The translations under genes were made by a program, and so were the position numbers. The notes beneath the pieces are model-generated. The model ran no database searches and had not been told where the DNA came from. It saw nothing but the letters and a program-made list of their open reading frames with translations. This document shows, piece by piece, positions 46,463-57,564 of a stretch of DNA of 64,000 bases; position 1 is the stretch's first letter; each line of letters starts with the position of its first letter. The DNA comes from Huaxiibacter chinensis (GTDB taxonomy: Bacteria > Pseudomonadota > Gammaproteobacteria > Enterobacterales > Enterobacteriaceae), in assembly GCF_022171985.1 (NCBI RefSeq), contig NZ_JAJVHF010000001.1:744001-808000 (forward strand), in the 5' to 3' direction.

Positions 46463-46780
46463 TTGCAGGGTAAAGAACTCCAGGATTTTGTTATCGACAA
46501 AATTGATGACCTGAAAGGTCAGGACATTATCGCTATCGACGTAAAAGGTCGATCCAGTATTACCGATTGCATGATTATCTGCACCGGTACCTCCACGCGT
46601 CACGTTGCCTCTATTGCTGACCACGTTGTTCAGGAATCACGCGCTGCGGGCATGATGCCGCTGGGCGTTGAAGGCGAAGCCATTGCTGACTGGGTTGTAG
46701 TCGACCTCGGCGATGTGATTGTCCACGTCATGCAGGAAGAGAGCCGTCGTCTGTATGAGCTGGAAAAACTCTGGGGCTAA
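46463..46780 (+). CDS. rsfS: Ribosomal silencing factor RsfS
   Basis: Protein of 105 residues (E. coli 105). It binds ribosomal protein uL14 and blocks subunit joining in starvation or stationary phase. The family core is clear: [31 protein letters not shown], then [23 protein letters not shown]. The start is TTG after GGGGGAAAAC. It lies three bases before rlmH, so the pair is coupled. The 266-base gap upstream should hold its promoter. Confidence 0.96.
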   Translation: MQGKELQDFVIDKIDDLKGQDIIAIDVKGRSSITDCMIICTGTSTRHVASIADHVVQESRAAGMMPLGVEGEAIADWVVVDLGDVIVHVMQEESRRLYELEKLWG

Positions 46781-46783
46781 TGC

Positions 46784-47251
46784 GTGAAGTTGCAATTAGT
46801 CGCCGTCGGCACAAAAATGCCTGACTGGGTACAGACGGGTTTTACCGAGTATCTGCGACGTTTTCCAAAAGATATGCCGTTTGAACTGGTGGAGATCCCT
46901 GCCGGAAAGCGCGGTAAAAACGCGGATATCAAACGTATTCTCGATAAAGAGGGTGAACTGATGCTGGCTGCCGCAGGCAAGAACCGCATCGTTACCCTCG
47001 ATATTCCGGGTAAACCCTGGGATACGCCGCAGCTGGCACACGAACTGGAACGCTGGAAACAGGACGGTCGTGACGTCAGCTTGTTGATTGGTGGGCCGGA
47101 AGGCTTGTCATCAGCTTGTAAAGCGGCAGCCGAACAAAGTTGGTCCCTCTCCGCGCTGACCCTCCCCCACCCGCTGGTTCGGGTTCTGGTGGCAGAAAGT
47201 CTGTATCGCGCGTGGAGCATTACCACCAACCATCCTTATCATCGTGAGTAA
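46784..47251 (+). CDS. rlmH: 23S rRNA pseudouridine-1915 methyltransferase RlmH
   Basis: SPOUT methyltransferase of 155 residues, identical in length to E. coli RlmH. It methylates N3 of pseudouridine 1915 in helix 69 of 23S rRNA on 70S ribosomes. The SAM-binding trefoil knot is seen in [26 protein letters not shown] and [21 protein letters not shown], and it ends NHPYHRE. The start is GTG, three bases after rsfS. Confidence 0.96.
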   Translation: MKLQLVAVGTKMPDWVQTGFTEYLRRFPKDMPFELVEIPAGKRGKNADIKRILDKEGELMLAAAGKNRIVTLDIPGKPWDTPQLAHELERWKQDGRDVSLLIGGPEGLSSACKAAAEQSWSLSALTLPHPLVRVLVAESLYRAWSITTNHPYHRE

Positions 47252-47278
47252 TGACTGACCAGGTAGATTAACCAGCGG

Positions 47279-49180
47279 ATGAAACTACAGAATTCTTTTC
47301 GCGACTATACGGCTGAGTCCGCGCTGTTTGTGCGCCGGGCGCTGGTCGCCTTTACGGGGATTTTGCTGCTGACGGGCGTGCTGATCGCCAACCTCTACAA
47401 TCTGCAGATTGTCCGCTTTACCGACTATCAAACGCGCTCCAACGAAAACCGCATAAAGCTGGTGCCCATCGCACCAAGCCGCGGCATTATCTACGATCGT
47501 AATGGCGTTCCTCTGGCGCTGAACCGCACCATCTATCAAATCGAAATGATGCCAGAGAAGGTCGACAATGTTCAGGATACCCTCAACGCCCTGAAAGGGG
47601 TGGTCGATCTTAACGACGACGACATCGCGAACTTTAAAAAAGAGCGTGCCCGCTCGCACCGCTTTACCTCTATCCCGGTCAAAACCAACCTGACTGAAGT
47701 CCAGGTTGCCCGTTTTGCGGTGAATCAATATCGCTTCCCGGGCGTGGAAGTTAAAGGCTATAAGCGTCGTTTCTATCCTTACGGCTCTGCGCTGACCCAC
47801 GTCATCGGCTACGTTTCAAAAATTAACGATAAAGACGTGGAGCGTCTCGATAAAGACGGCAAGCTGGCGAACTACGCCGCGACACACGATATTGGCAAAC
47901 TGGGTATTGAGCGTTATTACGAAGAAGTTCTGCACGGGCAGACGGGCTACGAAGAGGTCGAAGTTAACAACCGGGGTCGCGTCATCCGTCAGCTGAAAGA
48001 GGTGCCGCCACAGGCGGGCCATGACGTTTACCTGACTCTCGATCTTAAACTTCAGCAATATATCGAAACCCTGCTGGCAGGCAGTCGTGCCGCCGTGGTG
48101 GTCACCGACCCTCGCACCGGCGGCATCCTGTCACTGGTTTCCATGCCAAGCTACGATCCCAACCTGTTTGTGGATGGCATTTCCAGCAAAGATTATTCCG
48201 GTTTGCTCAATGACCCGAATACGCCACTGGTTAACCGTGCCACGCAGGGGGTCTATCCACCGGCGTCCACCGTTAAACCTTATGTGGCCGTCTCGGCGCT
48301 CAGCGCAGGCGTTATCACTCGTAATACGAGCCTCTTTGACCCAGGCTGGTGGCAGTTGCCCGGCTCGGAAAAACGCTATCGCGACTGGAAAAAATGGGGC
48401 CATGGTCATCTGAATGTGACCAAGTCGCTGGAAGAGTCGGCGGATACCTTCTTCTATCAGGTCGCCTATGACATGGGCATCGATCGCCTGTCAGAGTGGA
48501 TGAGTAAATTTGGCTACGGCCATTATACGGGTGTCGATCTCTCCGAAGAGCGCTCCGGTAATATGCCGACCCGTGAATGGAAGCAAAAACGCTTTAAAAA
48601 ACCCTGGTATCAGGGCGATACCATCCCGGTGGGGATTGGTCAGGGCTACTGGACCGCGACGCCGTTGCAGATGAACAAGGCGATGATGATCCTTATCAAT
48701 GACGGCGTGGTGAAGGTTCCTCACCTGCTGATGAGTACCCTGGAAAACGGCAATAAAGTGCCCTGGGTACAGCCGCACGAACCACCGGTGGGCGATATTC
48801 ACTCTGGTTTCTGGGAGATCGCCAAAGACGGCATGTACGGCGTGGCCAACCGCCCGAACGGAACGGCGCATAAATACTTTGCCGGCGCCCCGTATAAAGT
48901 GGCCGCCAAATCCGGTACCGCTCAGGTCTTTGGCCTGAAAGCGAATGAAACCTATAACGCGCATAAAATTGCTGAACGTCTCCGGGACCACAAACTGATG
49001 ACCGCGTTTGCCCCTTACGACAATCCACAGGTTGCGGTGGCGATCATTCTGGAAAACGGCGGCGCAGGCCCGGCCGTCGGGACGATTATGCGCCAGATCC
49101 TCGACCACATTATGCTGGGCGATAACAACACCGAACTGCCGACAGAAAACCCGGCAACCGCCGCGGCAGAGGACCAATAA
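47279..49180 (+). CDS. mrdA: Penicillin-binding protein 2
   Basis: Transpeptidase of the elongation machinery, 633 residues as in E. coli. A single membrane helix (about 20-42) anchors it in the inner membrane, followed by the pedestal domain and the transpeptidase domain. The acylation site is Ser330 ([10 protein letters not shown]), with SADTFFYQ (SxD) and KSGTAQVF (KSGT) as the other active-site motifs. It crosslinks peptidoglycan made by its partner RodA, encoded next and starting three bases after the stop. Confidence 0.97.
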   Translation: MKLQNSFRDYTAESALFVRRALVAFTGILLLTGVLIANLYNLQIVRFTDYQTRSNENRIKLVPIAPSRGIIYDRNGVPLALNRTIYQIEMMPEKVDNVQDTLNALKGVVDLNDDDIANFKKERARSHRFTSIPVKTNLTEVQVARFAVNQYRFPGVEVKGYKRRFYPYGSALTHVIGYVSKINDKDVERLDKDGKLANYAATHDIGKLGIERYYEEVLHGQTGYEEVEVNNRGRVIRQLKEVPPQAGHDVYLTLDLKLQQYIETLLAGSRAAVVVTDPRTGGILSLVSMPSYDPNLFVDGISSKDYSGLLNDPNTPLVNRATQGVYPPASTVKPYVAVSALSAGVITRNTSLFDPGWWQLPGSEKRYRDWKKWGHGHLNVTKSLEESADTFFYQVAYDMGIDRLSEWMSKFGYGHYTGVDLSEERSGNMPTREWKQKRFKKPWYQGDTIPVGIGQGYWTATPLQMNKAMMILINDGVVKVPHLLMSTLENGNKVPWVQPHEPPVGDIHSGFWEIAKDGMYGVANRPNGTAHKYFAGAPYKVAAKSGTAQVFGLKANETYNAHKIAERLRDHKLMTAFAPYDNPQVAVAIILENGGAGPAVGTIMRQILDHIMLGDNNTELPTENPATAAAEDQ

Positions 49181-49182
49181 TC

Positions 49183-50295
49183 ATGACGGATAATCCGAAT
49201 AAAAAATCGTTGTGGGACAAAATCCACATCGACCCGGCGATGCTGCTGATCCTGCTGGCGCTGCTTACTTATAGCGCCATGGTCATCTGGAGCGCCAGCG
49301 GCCAGGATATTGGCATGATGGAGCGTAAAATCGGCCAAATCGCCATGGGTGTGATCATCATGGTCGTGATGGCGCAAATTCCGCCAAGGGTTTATGAAGG
49401 ATGGGCACCCTATCTTTACTTTGTCTGTATCATTTTGCTGGTGGCCGTCGATGCGTTTGGCGCCATTTCAAAAGGGGCGCAGCGATGGCTGGATCTGGGT
49501 ATTGTTCGTTTTCAGCCTTCTGAAATCGCCAAAATCGCCGTTCCGCTGATGGTCGCGCGCTTTATTAACCGCGACGTCTGTCCTCCTTCGCTAAAAAATA
49601 CGGCAATTGCCCTGGTGCTGATCTTCCTGCCGACCTTGCTGGTCGCCGCGCAGCCTGACCTTGGCACCTCAATTCTGATCGCCTTATCAGGCCTGTTTGT
49701 TCTGTTCCTGTCCGGCTTAAGCTGGCGCCTGATTGGCATTGCCGTGGTGTTAATCGCGGCCTTTATACCGATTCTTTGGTTCTTCCTGATGCACGATTAT
49801 CAACGTCAGCGCGTCATGATGTTACTGGATCCGGAAACCGACCCACTGGGCGCAGGCTATCACATCATTCAGTCTAAAATTGCTATTGGCTCGGGCGGAT
49901 TGCGCGGCAAGGGCTGGCTGCATGGTACGCAATCACAGCTCGAATTCTTGCCAGAACGCCATACAGACTTTATCTTTGCCGTGCTTGCTGAAGAGCTGGG
50001 CCTGGTGGGGATACTGATTCTGCTGGCGCTCTATGTACTGCTGATTATGCGCGGATTGTGGATTGCGGCCCATGCGCAAACCACCTTCGGACGCGTTATG
50101 GCGGGCGGGTTAATGCTGATTTTATTCGTTTATGTCTTCGTCAATATTGGTATGGTGAGTGGTATTCTGCCCGTTGTAGGCGTGCCGCTCCCGCTGGTCA
50201 GTTATGGGGGATCGGCGTTAATCGTATTGATGGCCGGGTTTGGGATAGTCATGTCTATCCATACCCACCGAAAAATGTTGTCCAAAAGCGTATAA
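49183..50295 (+). CDS. mrdB: RodA peptidoglycan polymerase
   Basis: SEDS-family glycosyltransferase of 370 residues (E. coli 370) with about ten membrane helices. It polymerises lipid II for side-wall growth and pairs with PBP2. Typical sequences are the loop [38 protein letters not shown], the catalytic Asp region [30 protein letters not shown], and [12 protein letters not shown]. It is directly coupled to mrdA. Confidence 0.97.
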   Translation: MTDNPNKKSLWDKIHIDPAMLLILLALLTYSAMVIWSASGQDIGMMERKIGQIAMGVIIMVVMAQIPPRVYEGWAPYLYFVCIILLVAVDAFGAISKGAQRWLDLGIVRFQPSEIAKIAVPLMVARFINRDVCPPSLKNTAIALVLIFLPTLLVAAQPDLGTSILIALSGLFVLFLSGLSWRLIGIAVVLIAAFIPILWFFLMHDYQRQRVMMLLDPETDPLGAGYHIIQSKIAIGSGGLRGKGWLHGTQSQLEFLPERHTDFIFAVLAEELGLVGILILLALYVLLIMRGLWIAAHAQTTFGRVMAGGLMLILFVYVFVNIGMVSGILPVVGVPLPLVSYGGSALIVLMAGFGIVMSIHTHRKMLSKSV

Positions 50296-50311
50296 CAATA
50301 AGGGGATCGCA

Positions 50312-51418
50312 ATGCGCAAGCAGTGGTTGGGTATCTGCATCGCAGCAAGTTTGCTGGCAGCCTGTACAAGTGATGATGGTCAACAGCAGGCAACCGTTGC
50401 GCCACCGCAACCGGCGGTCTGTAACGGTCCTGTCGTCGATATCAGCGGCGCGGACCCGGTCTTTGAACCGCTTAACGCCACCGCGAATCAGGATTATCAA
50501 CGCGACGGTAAGAGCTATAAAATCGTTCAGGATCCGTCCCGCTTCAGTCAGGCGGGATTTGCCGCCATTTATGACGCCGAGCCTGGTAGCAATCTCACCG
50601 CCTCCGGTGAAACCTTCGATCCTGCACAGATTACGGCCGCCCACCCTACGTTGCCGATCCCAAGCTATGTGCGTGTAACCAACCTCGCGAACGGACGGAT
50701 GATCGTTGTGCGGATTAACGATCGGGGCCCTTATGGCAACGATCGCGTGATCTCCCTCTCCCGCGCAGCAGCCGATCGCCTGAATACCTCAAACAATACC
50801 AAAGTGCGTATTGATCCTATTATTGTGGCGCAGGACGGAACGCTGTCCGGCCCAGGCACTGTCTGTACGACAGTGGCGAAACAAACTTATGCTCTCCCGG
50901 CTCGCCCGGATTTGAGCGGCGGCATGGGCGCGGCCTCGTCCACGACAGAACCGATGCAGCCCCAGGGCGAAGTACGCGCCATCAGCAACGATACATTACA
51001 AAGTGACGACCCCACCGGCGCGCCGGTTAAGAGCAGCGGTTTCCTGGGCGCACCGACCACCCTGGCCACGGGCGTACTCGAAGGCAGCGAGCCTACTCCT
51101 GCCCCCGTTGTCACTCCGCCCGCCAGCCAAACTGCCCCCGTGACAGCCCCTGCGGCGGCACAAAATACCCCGGCCCCGGCCGCCTCTACCAACGGAGGTT
51201 ATGTGGTTCAGGTGGGTGCCGTCAGCGATCGTGCCCGTGCCGAGCAATATCAGCAGCGCCTGAGCCAGCAATTTGGCGTGCCGGGTCGTGTTGAGCAAAA
51301 CGGCGCCGTCTGGCGTATCCAGATGGGCCCGTTCGCCAGCAAAACGCAGGCCAGCTCGCTGCAACAACGTCTGCAAAATGAAGCACAACTGCAGTCGTTT
51401 ATCGCAGAGGCGAAATAA
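50312..51418 (+). CDS. rlpA: Lytic transglycosylase lipoprotein RlpA
   Basis: Outer-membrane lipoprotein of 368 residues (362 in E. coli). The lipobox LLAAC puts lipidation at Cys18. A double-psi beta-barrel (about 75-190: [45 protein letters not shown]) is followed by an Ala/Pro/Thr-rich linker and a C-terminal SPOR domain (about 290-368, [21 protein letters not shown]), which binds denuded glycan at the septum. In Pseudomonas RlpA cleaves naked glycan; in E. coli the activity is not settled. The first of these residues differs from the usual SWYG. Confidence 0.94.
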   Translation: MRKQWLGICIAASLLAACTSDDGQQQATVAPPQPAVCNGPVVDISGADPVFEPLNATANQDYQRDGKSYKIVQDPSRFSQAGFAAIYDAEPGSNLTASGETFDPAQITAAHPTLPIPSYVRVTNLANGRMIVVRINDRGPYGNDRVISLSRAAADRLNTSNNTKVRIDPIIVAQDGTLSGPGTVCTTVAKQTYALPARPDLSGGMGAASSTTEPMQPQGEVRAISNDTLQSDDPTGAPVKSSGFLGAPTTLATGVLEGSEPTPAPVVTPPASQTAPVTAPAAAQNTPAPAASTNGGYVVQVGAVSDRARAEQYQQRLSQQFGVPGRVEQNGAVWRIQMGPFASKTQASSLQQRLQNEAQLQSFIAEAK

Positions 51419-51557
51419 TTAATCGGCGGTATCCGAATTGTCAGTTTATGTAATTAACGTTCACAAACTCATGCTGAAAGTCGGATGCCTGCCTGTATAG
51501 CTTTTGCTATAGTAAGGCACTTTTTTTAATTCCATCACGGATGTCGTAGTTCTGACC

Positions 51558-52769
51558 ATGAAGACCACTTTTTCCGCTCGTTTTTTGCAGCGCATGGCGC
51601 TGACCACGGCCCTTTGCGCATCTGCTCTCTCAGCAGCTCACGCTGATGACCTGAACATTAAGACCATGATCCCTGGCGTTCCGCAGATTGACGCGGAATC
51701 CTACATCCTGATCGATTACAACTCCGGTAAAGTGCTGGCAGAACAAAATGCTGACGCGCGTCGCGATCCGGCCAGTCTGACCAAGATGATGACCAGCTAC
51801 GTCATCGGCCAGGCCATGAAAGCAGGCAAATTCAAAGAAACGGACCTGGTCACCATCGGCAACGATGCCTGGGCAACGGGTAACCCGGTGTTCAAAGGCT
51901 CATCGCTGATGTTCCTGAAGCCCGGCATGCAGGTGCCTGTTTCTCAGCTGATTCGCGGCATCAACCTGCAATCAGGCAATGACGCCTGCGTGGCGATGGC
52001 GGATTTCGCCGCTGGCAGCCAGGACGCGTTTGTAGGCCTGATGAACAGCTACGTCTCAGCGTTGGGCCTGAAAAACAGCCATTTCCAGACCGTTCACGGC
52101 CTGGATGCAGACGGGCAGTACAGCTCTGCGCGCGACATGGCGCTGATTGGCCAGGCGCTGATCCGTGATGTGCCCAATGAATACACCATCTATAAAGAGA
52201 AAGAGTTCACCTTTAACGGCATTCGCCAGACCAACCGCAACGGTCTGCTGTGGGATAACAGCCTGAATGTGGACGGCATCAAAACGGGTCATACGGACAA
52301 AGCAGGTTATAACCTGGTCGCTTCTGCCACCGAAGGCCAGATGCGTTTGATCTCTGCCGTCATGGGCGGACGTACCTTCAAAGGGCGTGAAACCGAAAGC
52401 AAAAAATTGCTGACCTGGGGCTTCCGTTTCTTTGAAACCGTTAATCCGCTGAAAGCCGGTAAAGAGTTCGCCTCTGAGCCCGTCTGGTTTGGTAACAACG
52501 ATCGCGCCTCACTGGGCGTCGACAAAGACCTGTACCTGACCATTCCGCGTGGCCGCATGAAAGACCTGAAGGCAAGCTACGTGCTGACCACCAGCGAGCT
52601 TCACGCGCCGCTTAAGAAAAATCAGGTTGTGGGCACCATCAACTTCCAGCTGGACGGTAAGACCATCGATCAGCGTCCACTGGTCGTGCTGGATGAGATC
52701 CCTGAAGGCAATTTCTTCGGCAAAATCATTGATTACATTAAATTGATGTTCCATCACTGGTTTGGTTAA
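51558..52769 (+). CDS. dacA: D-alanyl-D-alanine carboxypeptidase PBP5
   Basis: Penicillin-binding protein 5 of 403 residues, as in E. coli. The signal peptide ends at AHA (residue 29), giving mature [11 protein letters not shown]. The active-site motifs are SLTK (Ser73, Lys76), SGN in [11 protein letters not shown] and KTG in [13 protein letters not shown]. The C-terminal amphipathic helix ([18 protein letters not shown]) holds it on the periplasmic face of the inner membrane. It removes the last D-Ala from pentapeptides and helps keep cell shape. Confidence 0.98.
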   Translation: MKTTFSARFLQRMALTTALCASALSAAHADDLNIKTMIPGVPQIDAESYILIDYNSGKVLAEQNADARRDPASLTKMMTSYVIGQAMKAGKFKETDLVTIGNDAWATGNPVFKGSSLMFLKPGMQVPVSQLIRGINLQSGNDACVAMADFAAGSQDAFVGLMNSYVSALGLKNSHFQTVHGLDADGQYSSARDMALIGQALIRDVPNEYTIYKEKEFTFNGIRQTNRNGLLWDNSLNVDGIKTGHTDKAGYNLVASATEGQMRLISAVMGGRTFKGRETESKKLLTWGFRFFETVNPLKAGKEFASEPVWFGNNDRASLGVDKDLYLTIPRGRMKDLKASYVLTTSELHAPLKKNQVVGTINFQLDGKTIDQRPLVVLDEIPEGNFFGKIIDYIKLMFHHWFG

Positions 52770-52780
52770 AAATTGAACAC

Positions 52781-52810
52781 TTGAAAGTGTGATTTTGATC
52801 CCCATATACT
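52781..52810 (+). promoter_or_regulatory. Candidate ybeD promoter
   Basis: TTGAAA, an 18-base spacer and TATACT lie after dacA. The predicted start site near 52817 falls just before a terminator-like hairpin. Confidence 0.5.
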
Positions 52811-52820
52811 AGGTATCCTG

Positions 52821-52854
52821 ATAACTCCCACCTGACGTGGGAGTTATTCTTTTT
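52821..52854 (+). terminator. dacA terminator (or ybeD leader hairpin)
   Basis: A perfect 11-bp stem (ATAACTCCCAC/GTGGGAGTTAT) with a CTGAC loop and TCTTTTT, ending 20 bases before ybeD. It should end dacA transcripts, yet it would also be the first thing transcribed from the candidate ybeD promoter. Confidence 0.85.
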
Positions 52855-52874
52855 AATGTAATGCCGGAGCTGAC

Positions 52875-53138
52875 ATGAAAACCAAACTTAACGAACTGCT
52901 TGAATTCCCTACCTCCTTTACTTACAAAGTAATGGGTCAGGCGAAACCTGAGCTGGTTGATCAGGTGGTTGAAGTGGTACAGCGCCATGCGCCCGGTGAC
53001 TACTCTCCAACGGTAAAACCCAGCAGCAAAGGCAATTACCACTCGGTATCTATCACCATCACTGCGACGCACATCGAACAAGTCGAAACGCTCTATGAAG
53101 AGTTAGGCAATATCGAAATCGTCCGTATGGTGCTGTAA
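52875..53138 (+). CDS. ybeD: YbeD, DUF493-family protein
   Basis: Conserved protein of 87 residues (E. coli 87), with an ACT-like ferredoxin fold known from structures of the family. The sequence runs [21 protein letters not shown], then [12 protein letters not shown] and [12 protein letters not shown]. The function is unknown. Its constant place before lipB suggests a role near lipoate or other small-molecule metabolism, but that is inference. The ribosome site CCGGAG is six bases from the ATG. Confidence 0.94.
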   Translation: MKTKLNELLEFPTSFTYKVMGQAKPELVDQVVEVVQRHAPGDYSPTVKPSSKGNYHSVSITITATHIEQVETLYEELGNIEIVRMVL

Positions 53139-53233
53139 GTCCTTTCGCGGTTGCCCGGTTAGCCGGGTAACCCGCCTCTCTGCTGTGATATACTCCCTGA
53201 CACCTTTTCTCCCCCGTCACCGGAGCTGCTGTT

Positions 53234-53875
53234 TTGTATCAGGATAAAATTCTTGTCCGCCATCTTGGGCTTCAACCTTACGAACCTGTCTCCCGGGCTA
53301 TGCATGATTTCACTGACACCCGTGATGAAACCTCTCCCGACGAGATTTGGCTGGTCGAGCATTACCCTGTGTTTACTCAGGGCCAGGCGGGCAAAGCGGA
53401 ACATGTTTTAGTGCCGGGTGATATTCCCGTTATACAGAGCGATCGTGGCGGCCAGGTCACCTATCACGGACCGGGTCAGCAGGTGATGTACGTCCTGCTG
53501 GACCTTAAGCGTCGCAAGCTGGGCGTCAGAGAGCTGGTTACCCTGCTGGAAAACACCGTCGTCGATACCCTTGCTGCCTATGGCATTCAGGCGCATCCCC
53601 GTGCGGACGCACCGGGCGTCTATGTAGGGGATAGCAAAATCTGTTCTCTGGGCTTACGCATCCGTCGGGGATGCTCCTTCCACGGCCTGGCGCTGAATAT
53701 CAATATGGACTTATCGCCTTTCCTGCGCATTAATCCCTGCGGCTATGCGGGAATGGAAATGGTGCAAATGAGCCAGTGGGTTGAATCGGTCACCCCTGAT
53801 ATTATTCAACCGGTTTTAGTCAGCAAGTTTTTAGCACGGCTTAACAATCCACCCAGTGAATATATCAACGCTTAA
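53234..53875 (+). CDS. lipB: Octanoyltransferase LipB
   Basis: Enzyme of 213 residues, as in E. coli. It moves octanoate from acyl carrier protein to lipoyl domains of dehydrogenase complexes and GcvH, the first step of lipoate assembly. Family signatures are [12 protein letters not shown] (about 70-82), the catalytic Lys in [15 protein letters not shown] and the acyl-thioester Cys in [12 protein letters not shown]. The start is TTG after GGAGCTGC, as in E. coli. LipA, the next enzyme, is encoded 1.4 kb on. Confidence 0.97.
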   Translation: MYQDKILVRHLGLQPYEPVSRAMHDFTDTRDETSPDEIWLVEHYPVFTQGQAGKAEHVLVPGDIPVIQSDRGGQVTYHGPGQQVMYVLLDLKRRKLGVRELVTLLENTVVDTLAAYGIQAHPRADAPGVYVGDSKICSLGLRIRRGCSFHGLALNINMDLSPFLRINPCGYAGMEMVQMSQWVESVTPDIIQPVLVSKFLARLNNPPSEYINA

Positions 53876-53885
53876 TATATGATAC

Positions 53886-53916
53886 ATGATGGTCACGTAA
53901 TTTCCCGGGCCATCAT
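53886..53916 (+). terminator. Possible lipB terminator
   Basis: A 7-bp stem (ATGATGG/CCATCAT) with a long loop followed by TTTATTT, 11 bases after lipB. The AT-rich stem makes it a modest terminator. Confidence 0.5.
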
Positions 53917-54172
53917 TTATTTCCCCCTTTAAGCTTTACAATATTCCTGAGATTCTATATTTTCGAAGCGCCTGGGCAAACTCCCCTATTTGCAGCGCAA
54001 TATTCATCTTCCAAAAAGTAAAAGGGTGGGTCAGTCATCATTTGATCAAAAATCGTACAACCGTTTGATTTTTTTAAACATATGATTCCGATAAAATACT
54101 TTACCTATAACGACAGGCACAATATATAAATTCAACTATCATTCATATTGTGAATGAATTCGGAGTAACAGC

Positions 54173-55126
54173 GTGGATAATAATAATTTACCAGCTAAAC
54201 GATTAAATGATCCCGGTGGTGCGGGTAAGCCACAAATTTTTCGGACTTTACGTAATATAGATCTCAATTTATTGACCATTTTTGAGGCGGTATATGTCCA
54301 CAAGGGTATCGTTAACGCTGCGAAAATTCTGAATCTCACCCCCTCCGCAATTAGCCAGTCAATCCAAAAACTGCGCGCTATATTTCCCGATCCTCTCTTT
54401 ATTCGTAAAGGCCAGGGCGTTACGCCAACCGCCTATGCTACGCACCTTCATGAGTATATCAGTCAGGGCCTGGAGTCGATTCTTGGCGCTCTGGATCTTA
54501 CCGGCAGCTACGATAAACAGCGGACCATTACTATAGGCACATCCCCTTCTGTGGGTGCTCTGGTGCTGCCCATTGTTCACCAGGCGATAAAGCGCGAAGT
54601 GCCCCATCTGTTGTTACGCAATATTCCCATTAATGATGCAGAGACCCAGCTGTCACAGTTCCAGACGGATCTCATCATTGACAACAATACCTTCTCGGCA
54701 CGCGCGTTAGGTCAACATACGCTTTATGCAGACAGCCTGGTGCTGGTCTGCCGCAAGGGTCATCCTGCGCTCAGCAAGACGGCCACGCATGAAAGTCTGG
54801 AAGAGTATGAACACGCCCTGTTCACTCATGAGGGAAGCGACCATAGCCAGCTCCGCAAGCGGGTCAACGAAATTTTCCTCGATCGCCAAATCAGCTTCAG
54901 CAGTTACAATATGTTCACTATTGCCGCCCTGCTTGGCAGCAGCGATCTGCTCAGTATCATGCCTTTGCGTCTCTTCAATTTACTTCGTCAATGCTGGCCG
55001 CTTGAGCAGATCCCTTTCGCACCGCTCAACAGTGAAGCCATTGAAATTGCGCTGCATTACAATAAATTGAGCCTGCGCGATCCGGTGCTGGAAAACGTCA
55101 TCAATATCATCAGAAAAGCATTCTGA
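54173..55126 (+). CDS. ybeF: LysR-family regulator YbeF
   Basis: LysR-type regulator of 317 residues (E. coli 317). The N-terminal helix-turn-helix (LNLLTIFEAVYVHKGIVNAAKILNLTPSAISQSIQKLR, about 31-68) is well kept. The effector domain (about 115-315) is less similar to E. coli and begins RTITIGTSPSVGALVLP. Start is GTG with CGGAG upstream; the preceding 300 bases are AT-rich, as is common for LysR control regions. The target and ligand are not established. Its place between lipB and lipA is conserved, but it is an odd insertion in an otherwise metabolic pair. Confidence 0.92.
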   Translation: MDNNNLPAKRLNDPGGAGKPQIFRTLRNIDLNLLTIFEAVYVHKGIVNAAKILNLTPSAISQSIQKLRAIFPDPLFIRKGQGVTPTAYATHLHEYISQGLESILGALDLTGSYDKQRTITIGTSPSVGALVLPIVHQAIKREVPHLLLRNIPINDAETQLSQFQTDLIIDNNTFSARALGQHTLYADSLVLVCRKGHPALSKTATHESLEEYEHALFTHEGSDHSQLRKRVNEIFLDRQISFSSYNMFTIAALLGSSDLLSIMPLRLFNLLRQCWPLEQIPFAPLNSEAIEIALHYNKLSLRDPVLENVINIIRKAF

Positions 55127-55332
55127 CGCTGTCATCCTGCCCTCATTCGGTCCTCCGCAGGGACAAAGGGCACAAAACAACAACTATTTTACAATTTGGC
55201 GACCTCACAGGCTGCTTTATCGACCATATCAATGATATACTGCCTGTCGTTCGTTCAAAAATAGTTGATAAATACAACATTCCCTTGAATTGAAACGCTT
55301 TCCTCGAATTTCGCAACTGGAACACGCACGCT

Positions 55333-56298
55333 ATGAGTAAACCCATTGTGATGGAACGCGGTGTTAAGTACCGCGACGCCGATAAAATGGCCCTTATCCC
55401 GGTTAAAAACGTGGCCACCGAGCGCGAAGCGCTGTTAAGAAAGCCGGAATGGATGAAGATCAAGCTTCCGGCAGACTCGTCACGCATCCAGGGTATCAAA
55501 GCGGCGATGCGAAAAAATGGGCTTCACTCCGTTTGTGAAGAAGCCTCTTGCCCGAACCTTGCGGAATGTTTCAACCACGGTACGGCAACCTTCATGATCC
55601 TCGGTGCCATCTGCACGCGCCGTTGCCCGTTCTGTGACGTCGCGCATGGTCGCCCTGTAGCACCAGATACCAATGAGCCGCTTAAGCTGGCCCAGACAAT
55701 TGCCGACATGGCGCTGCGCTATGTGGTTATCACCTCGGTCGACCGTGACGATCTGCGCGACGGCGGAGCCCAGCATTTTGCTGACTGCATCACCGCTATT
55801 CGTGAGAAAAGTCCAAACATCAAGATTGAGACGCTGGTTCCCGACTTCCGTGGTCGTATGGATCGCGCGCTGGATATCCTGACTGCAACCCCGCCAGATG
55901 TGTTTAACCACAACCTGGAGAACGTGCCGCGTATTTACCGTCAGGTTCGTCCTGGTGCCGACTACAACTGGTCATTGAAGCTGCTCGAGCGCTTTAAAGA
56001 AGCCCATCCGCATATTCCGACTAAATCGGGTCTGATGGTCGGTCTGGGTGAAACCAATGCTGAAATCGTTGAGGTGATGCGCGACTTGCGTCGTCATGGC
56101 GTGACAATGCTGACATTAGGTCAATACCTGCAGCCAAGCCGTCACCACCTGCCTGTGCAGCGCTACGTCAGCCCGGATGAATTTGATGAAATGAAAGCGG
56201 AGGCGATGGCAATGGGCTTTACCCATGCAGCCTGCGGCCCGTTTGTTCGCTCGTCCTATCATGCCGATATGCAGGCGAAAGGCGAGGAAGTGAAGTAA
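55333..56298 (+). CDS. lipA: Lipoyl synthase LipA
   Basis: Radical-SAM enzyme of 321 residues (E. coli 321). It inserts two sulfurs into protein-bound octanoate to make lipoate. The auxiliary cluster, which is the sulfur source, is bound by the Cys in [12 protein letters not shown]. The radical-SAM cluster uses [16 protein letters not shown] (CxxxCxxC). The C-terminal Ser of the RSSYHAD motif is present ([12 protein letters not shown]). It acts on the product of LipB in the cytosol. Confidence 0.98.
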   Translation: MSKPIVMERGVKYRDADKMALIPVKNVATEREALLRKPEWMKIKLPADSSRIQGIKAAMRKNGLHSVCEEASCPNLAECFNHGTATFMILGAICTRRCPFCDVAHGRPVAPDTNEPLKLAQTIADMALRYVVITSVDRDDLRDGGAQHFADCITAIREKSPNIKIETLVPDFRGRMDRALDILTATPPDVFNHNLENVPRIYRQVRPGADYNWSLKLLERFKEAHPHIPTKSGLMVGLGETNAEIVEVMRDLRRHGVTMLTLGQYLQPSRHHLPVQRYVSPDEFDEMKAEAMAMGFTHAACGPFVRSSYHADMQAKGEEVK

Positions 56299-56321
56299 CA
56301 TTTAATTACACTTCGCCCATA

Positions 56322-56349
56322 AAAAAACCGGCCACTGTGCCGGTTTTTT
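56322..56349. terminator. Bidirectional terminator, lipA/tatE
   Basis: An 11-bp stem (AAAAAACCGGC/GCCGGTTTTTT) with a CACTGT loop between the convergent lipA and tatE. A- and T-runs on both sides suit either direction. Confidence 0.9.
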
Positions 56350-56376
56350 ATTTCGCATGCCGTTAATGGCTCGCCA

Positions 56377-56580
56377 TTACTCTTTGTGCGAGAGCTTCTC
56401 AGCGACGATTTCGTCATCGGCGGTTTTCTTCGCAGACGCATCATCGTCATTCATCGCTTTTTTGAAGCCTTTGATGGCTGCACCCAGGTCTCCGCCCAGC
56501 GTGCGCAACTTCTTGGTACCAAACAGCAGGACAACCAGTGCGGCCACCACTAACAGTTTAGTAATACTGATCTCACCCAT
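56377..56580 (-). CDS. tatE: Twin-arginine translocase protein TatE
   Basis: TatA-family protein of 67 residues, as in E. coli TatE. One N-terminal membrane helix ([17 protein letters not shown]), the FGTKKL hinge and an amphipathic helix ([19 protein letters not shown]), then an acidic polar tail. It joins TatABC in exporting folded proteins with twin-arginine signals. I start at the ATG at 56580 ([10 protein letters not shown]), five codons inside a longer frame, as in E. coli. Confidence 0.96.
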   Translation of the reverse strand: MGEISITKLLVVAALVVLLFGTKKLRTLGGDLGAAIKGFKKAMNDDDASAKKTADDEIVAEKLSHKE

Positions 56581-56708
56581 AGATACCTTCTTCACTTAAA
56601 ACAGGCTGCGTTATGCGCCCTAAAGACCTGACGTTATTAACGGCCATTTGGCGCGCGCACACAATAGCAATCTGTAACAAGGTGAATCAAGCACTGATGA
56701 AAAAAACA

Positions 56709-57497
56709 TCATAATAATTGCGGTGGCGCAAATCTTCGGTTGCGTAAGACCGGCAGTTGCTGGCGCACGGCGTGTACCCGCTCGCGATCGAGCTCCGCTA
56801 TGATAAGTGCCGGTTTCTCTGCCGCCGCAGCGACCGTCACGCCTAACGGATCAATCACCCGGCTTTGGCCAATATTTTTATTCCCGCACTCTCCTGCCGC
56901 GACAACATAGCAGGTGGTATCCAGCGCCCTGGCCGTGAGCAGGGTCGCCCAGTGATGCTCTTTAAGCGGCCCTTTCACCCAGGCCGCGGGAAGGATTAAT
57001 ACATCGGCGCCTGACAGCGCCAGATTCATCGCCATCTCCGGGAAGCGTAGATCGTAGCAGGTCATCAGACCCAGCTTAAATCCCCCCACCTCGATGACGG
57101 GCGGCAACTGATGCCCCGGGTCCACGTGCCGGGATTCCTGCACGGAGAACGCGTCGTAGAGATGAAGCTTGGCATAGGTCTGCACAATCTCCCCACCCCG
57201 CAGGGCCACCAGCGTGTTAACCGCTCTCCCCGGCGATGAGGGGACATGCAGAGTGAGGATCGTGGTCAGTGTATTCGCTGCGCTTTCTGTTTTCAGCACT
57301 TTCAGGAAATCCCCGTCGAGCGACTGCGCTGATTTCACTGACAGATCCGGATCGTTGTCGTCACGCGCCAGGAGCGCTTCAGGTAACACTAACAGCGACG
57401 CGCCTTTGCCTGCCGCCTGCGACATCAGTTCTGCACAATGTCGTGCATTTTCTTGCCAGTCTGGCGTGACCGCAAACTGCCCCACAGCAACATACAT
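56709..57497 (-). CDS. nit: Deaminated glutathione amidase (YbeM/Nit1 type)
   Basis: Nitrilase-superfamily amidase of 262 residues. The catalytic triad is visible: Glu in LLVLPEALL, Lys in [11 protein letters not shown] and Cys in [11 protein letters not shown]. Enzymes of this group repair deaminated glutathione, a side product of transaminases, and E. coli YbeM has been assigned this activity. The gene is full length here; the K-12 version is described as damaged or shortened. I start at the ATG at 57497 ([10 protein letters not shown]), preceded by GGGTGA; a TTG six codons upstream is less likely. Confidence 0.88.
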   Translation of the reverse strand: MYVAVGQFAVTPDWQENARHCAELMSQAAGKGASLLVLPEALLARDDNDPDLSVKSAQSLDGDFLKVLKTESAANTLTTILTLHVPSSPGRAVNTLVALRGGEIVQTYAKLHLYDAFSVQESRHVDPGHQLPPVIEVGGFKLGLMTCYDLRFPEMAMNLALSGADVLILPAAWVKGPLKEHHWATLLTARALDTTCYVVAAGECGNKNIGQSRVIDPLGVTVAAAAEKPALIIAELDRERVHAVRQQLPVLRNRRFAPPQLL

Positions 57498-57564
57498 ATT
57501 TTCACCCGGTTCCAATTAGCGTTAAACTTATTGCCCTAACCATACCAGATAGCAGGAATTCGCT

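Noticed and set aside
57498-57564. Fluoride riboswitch before crcB
   Set aside because: The gap is only 67 bases and lacks the conserved fluoride-aptamer motifs.
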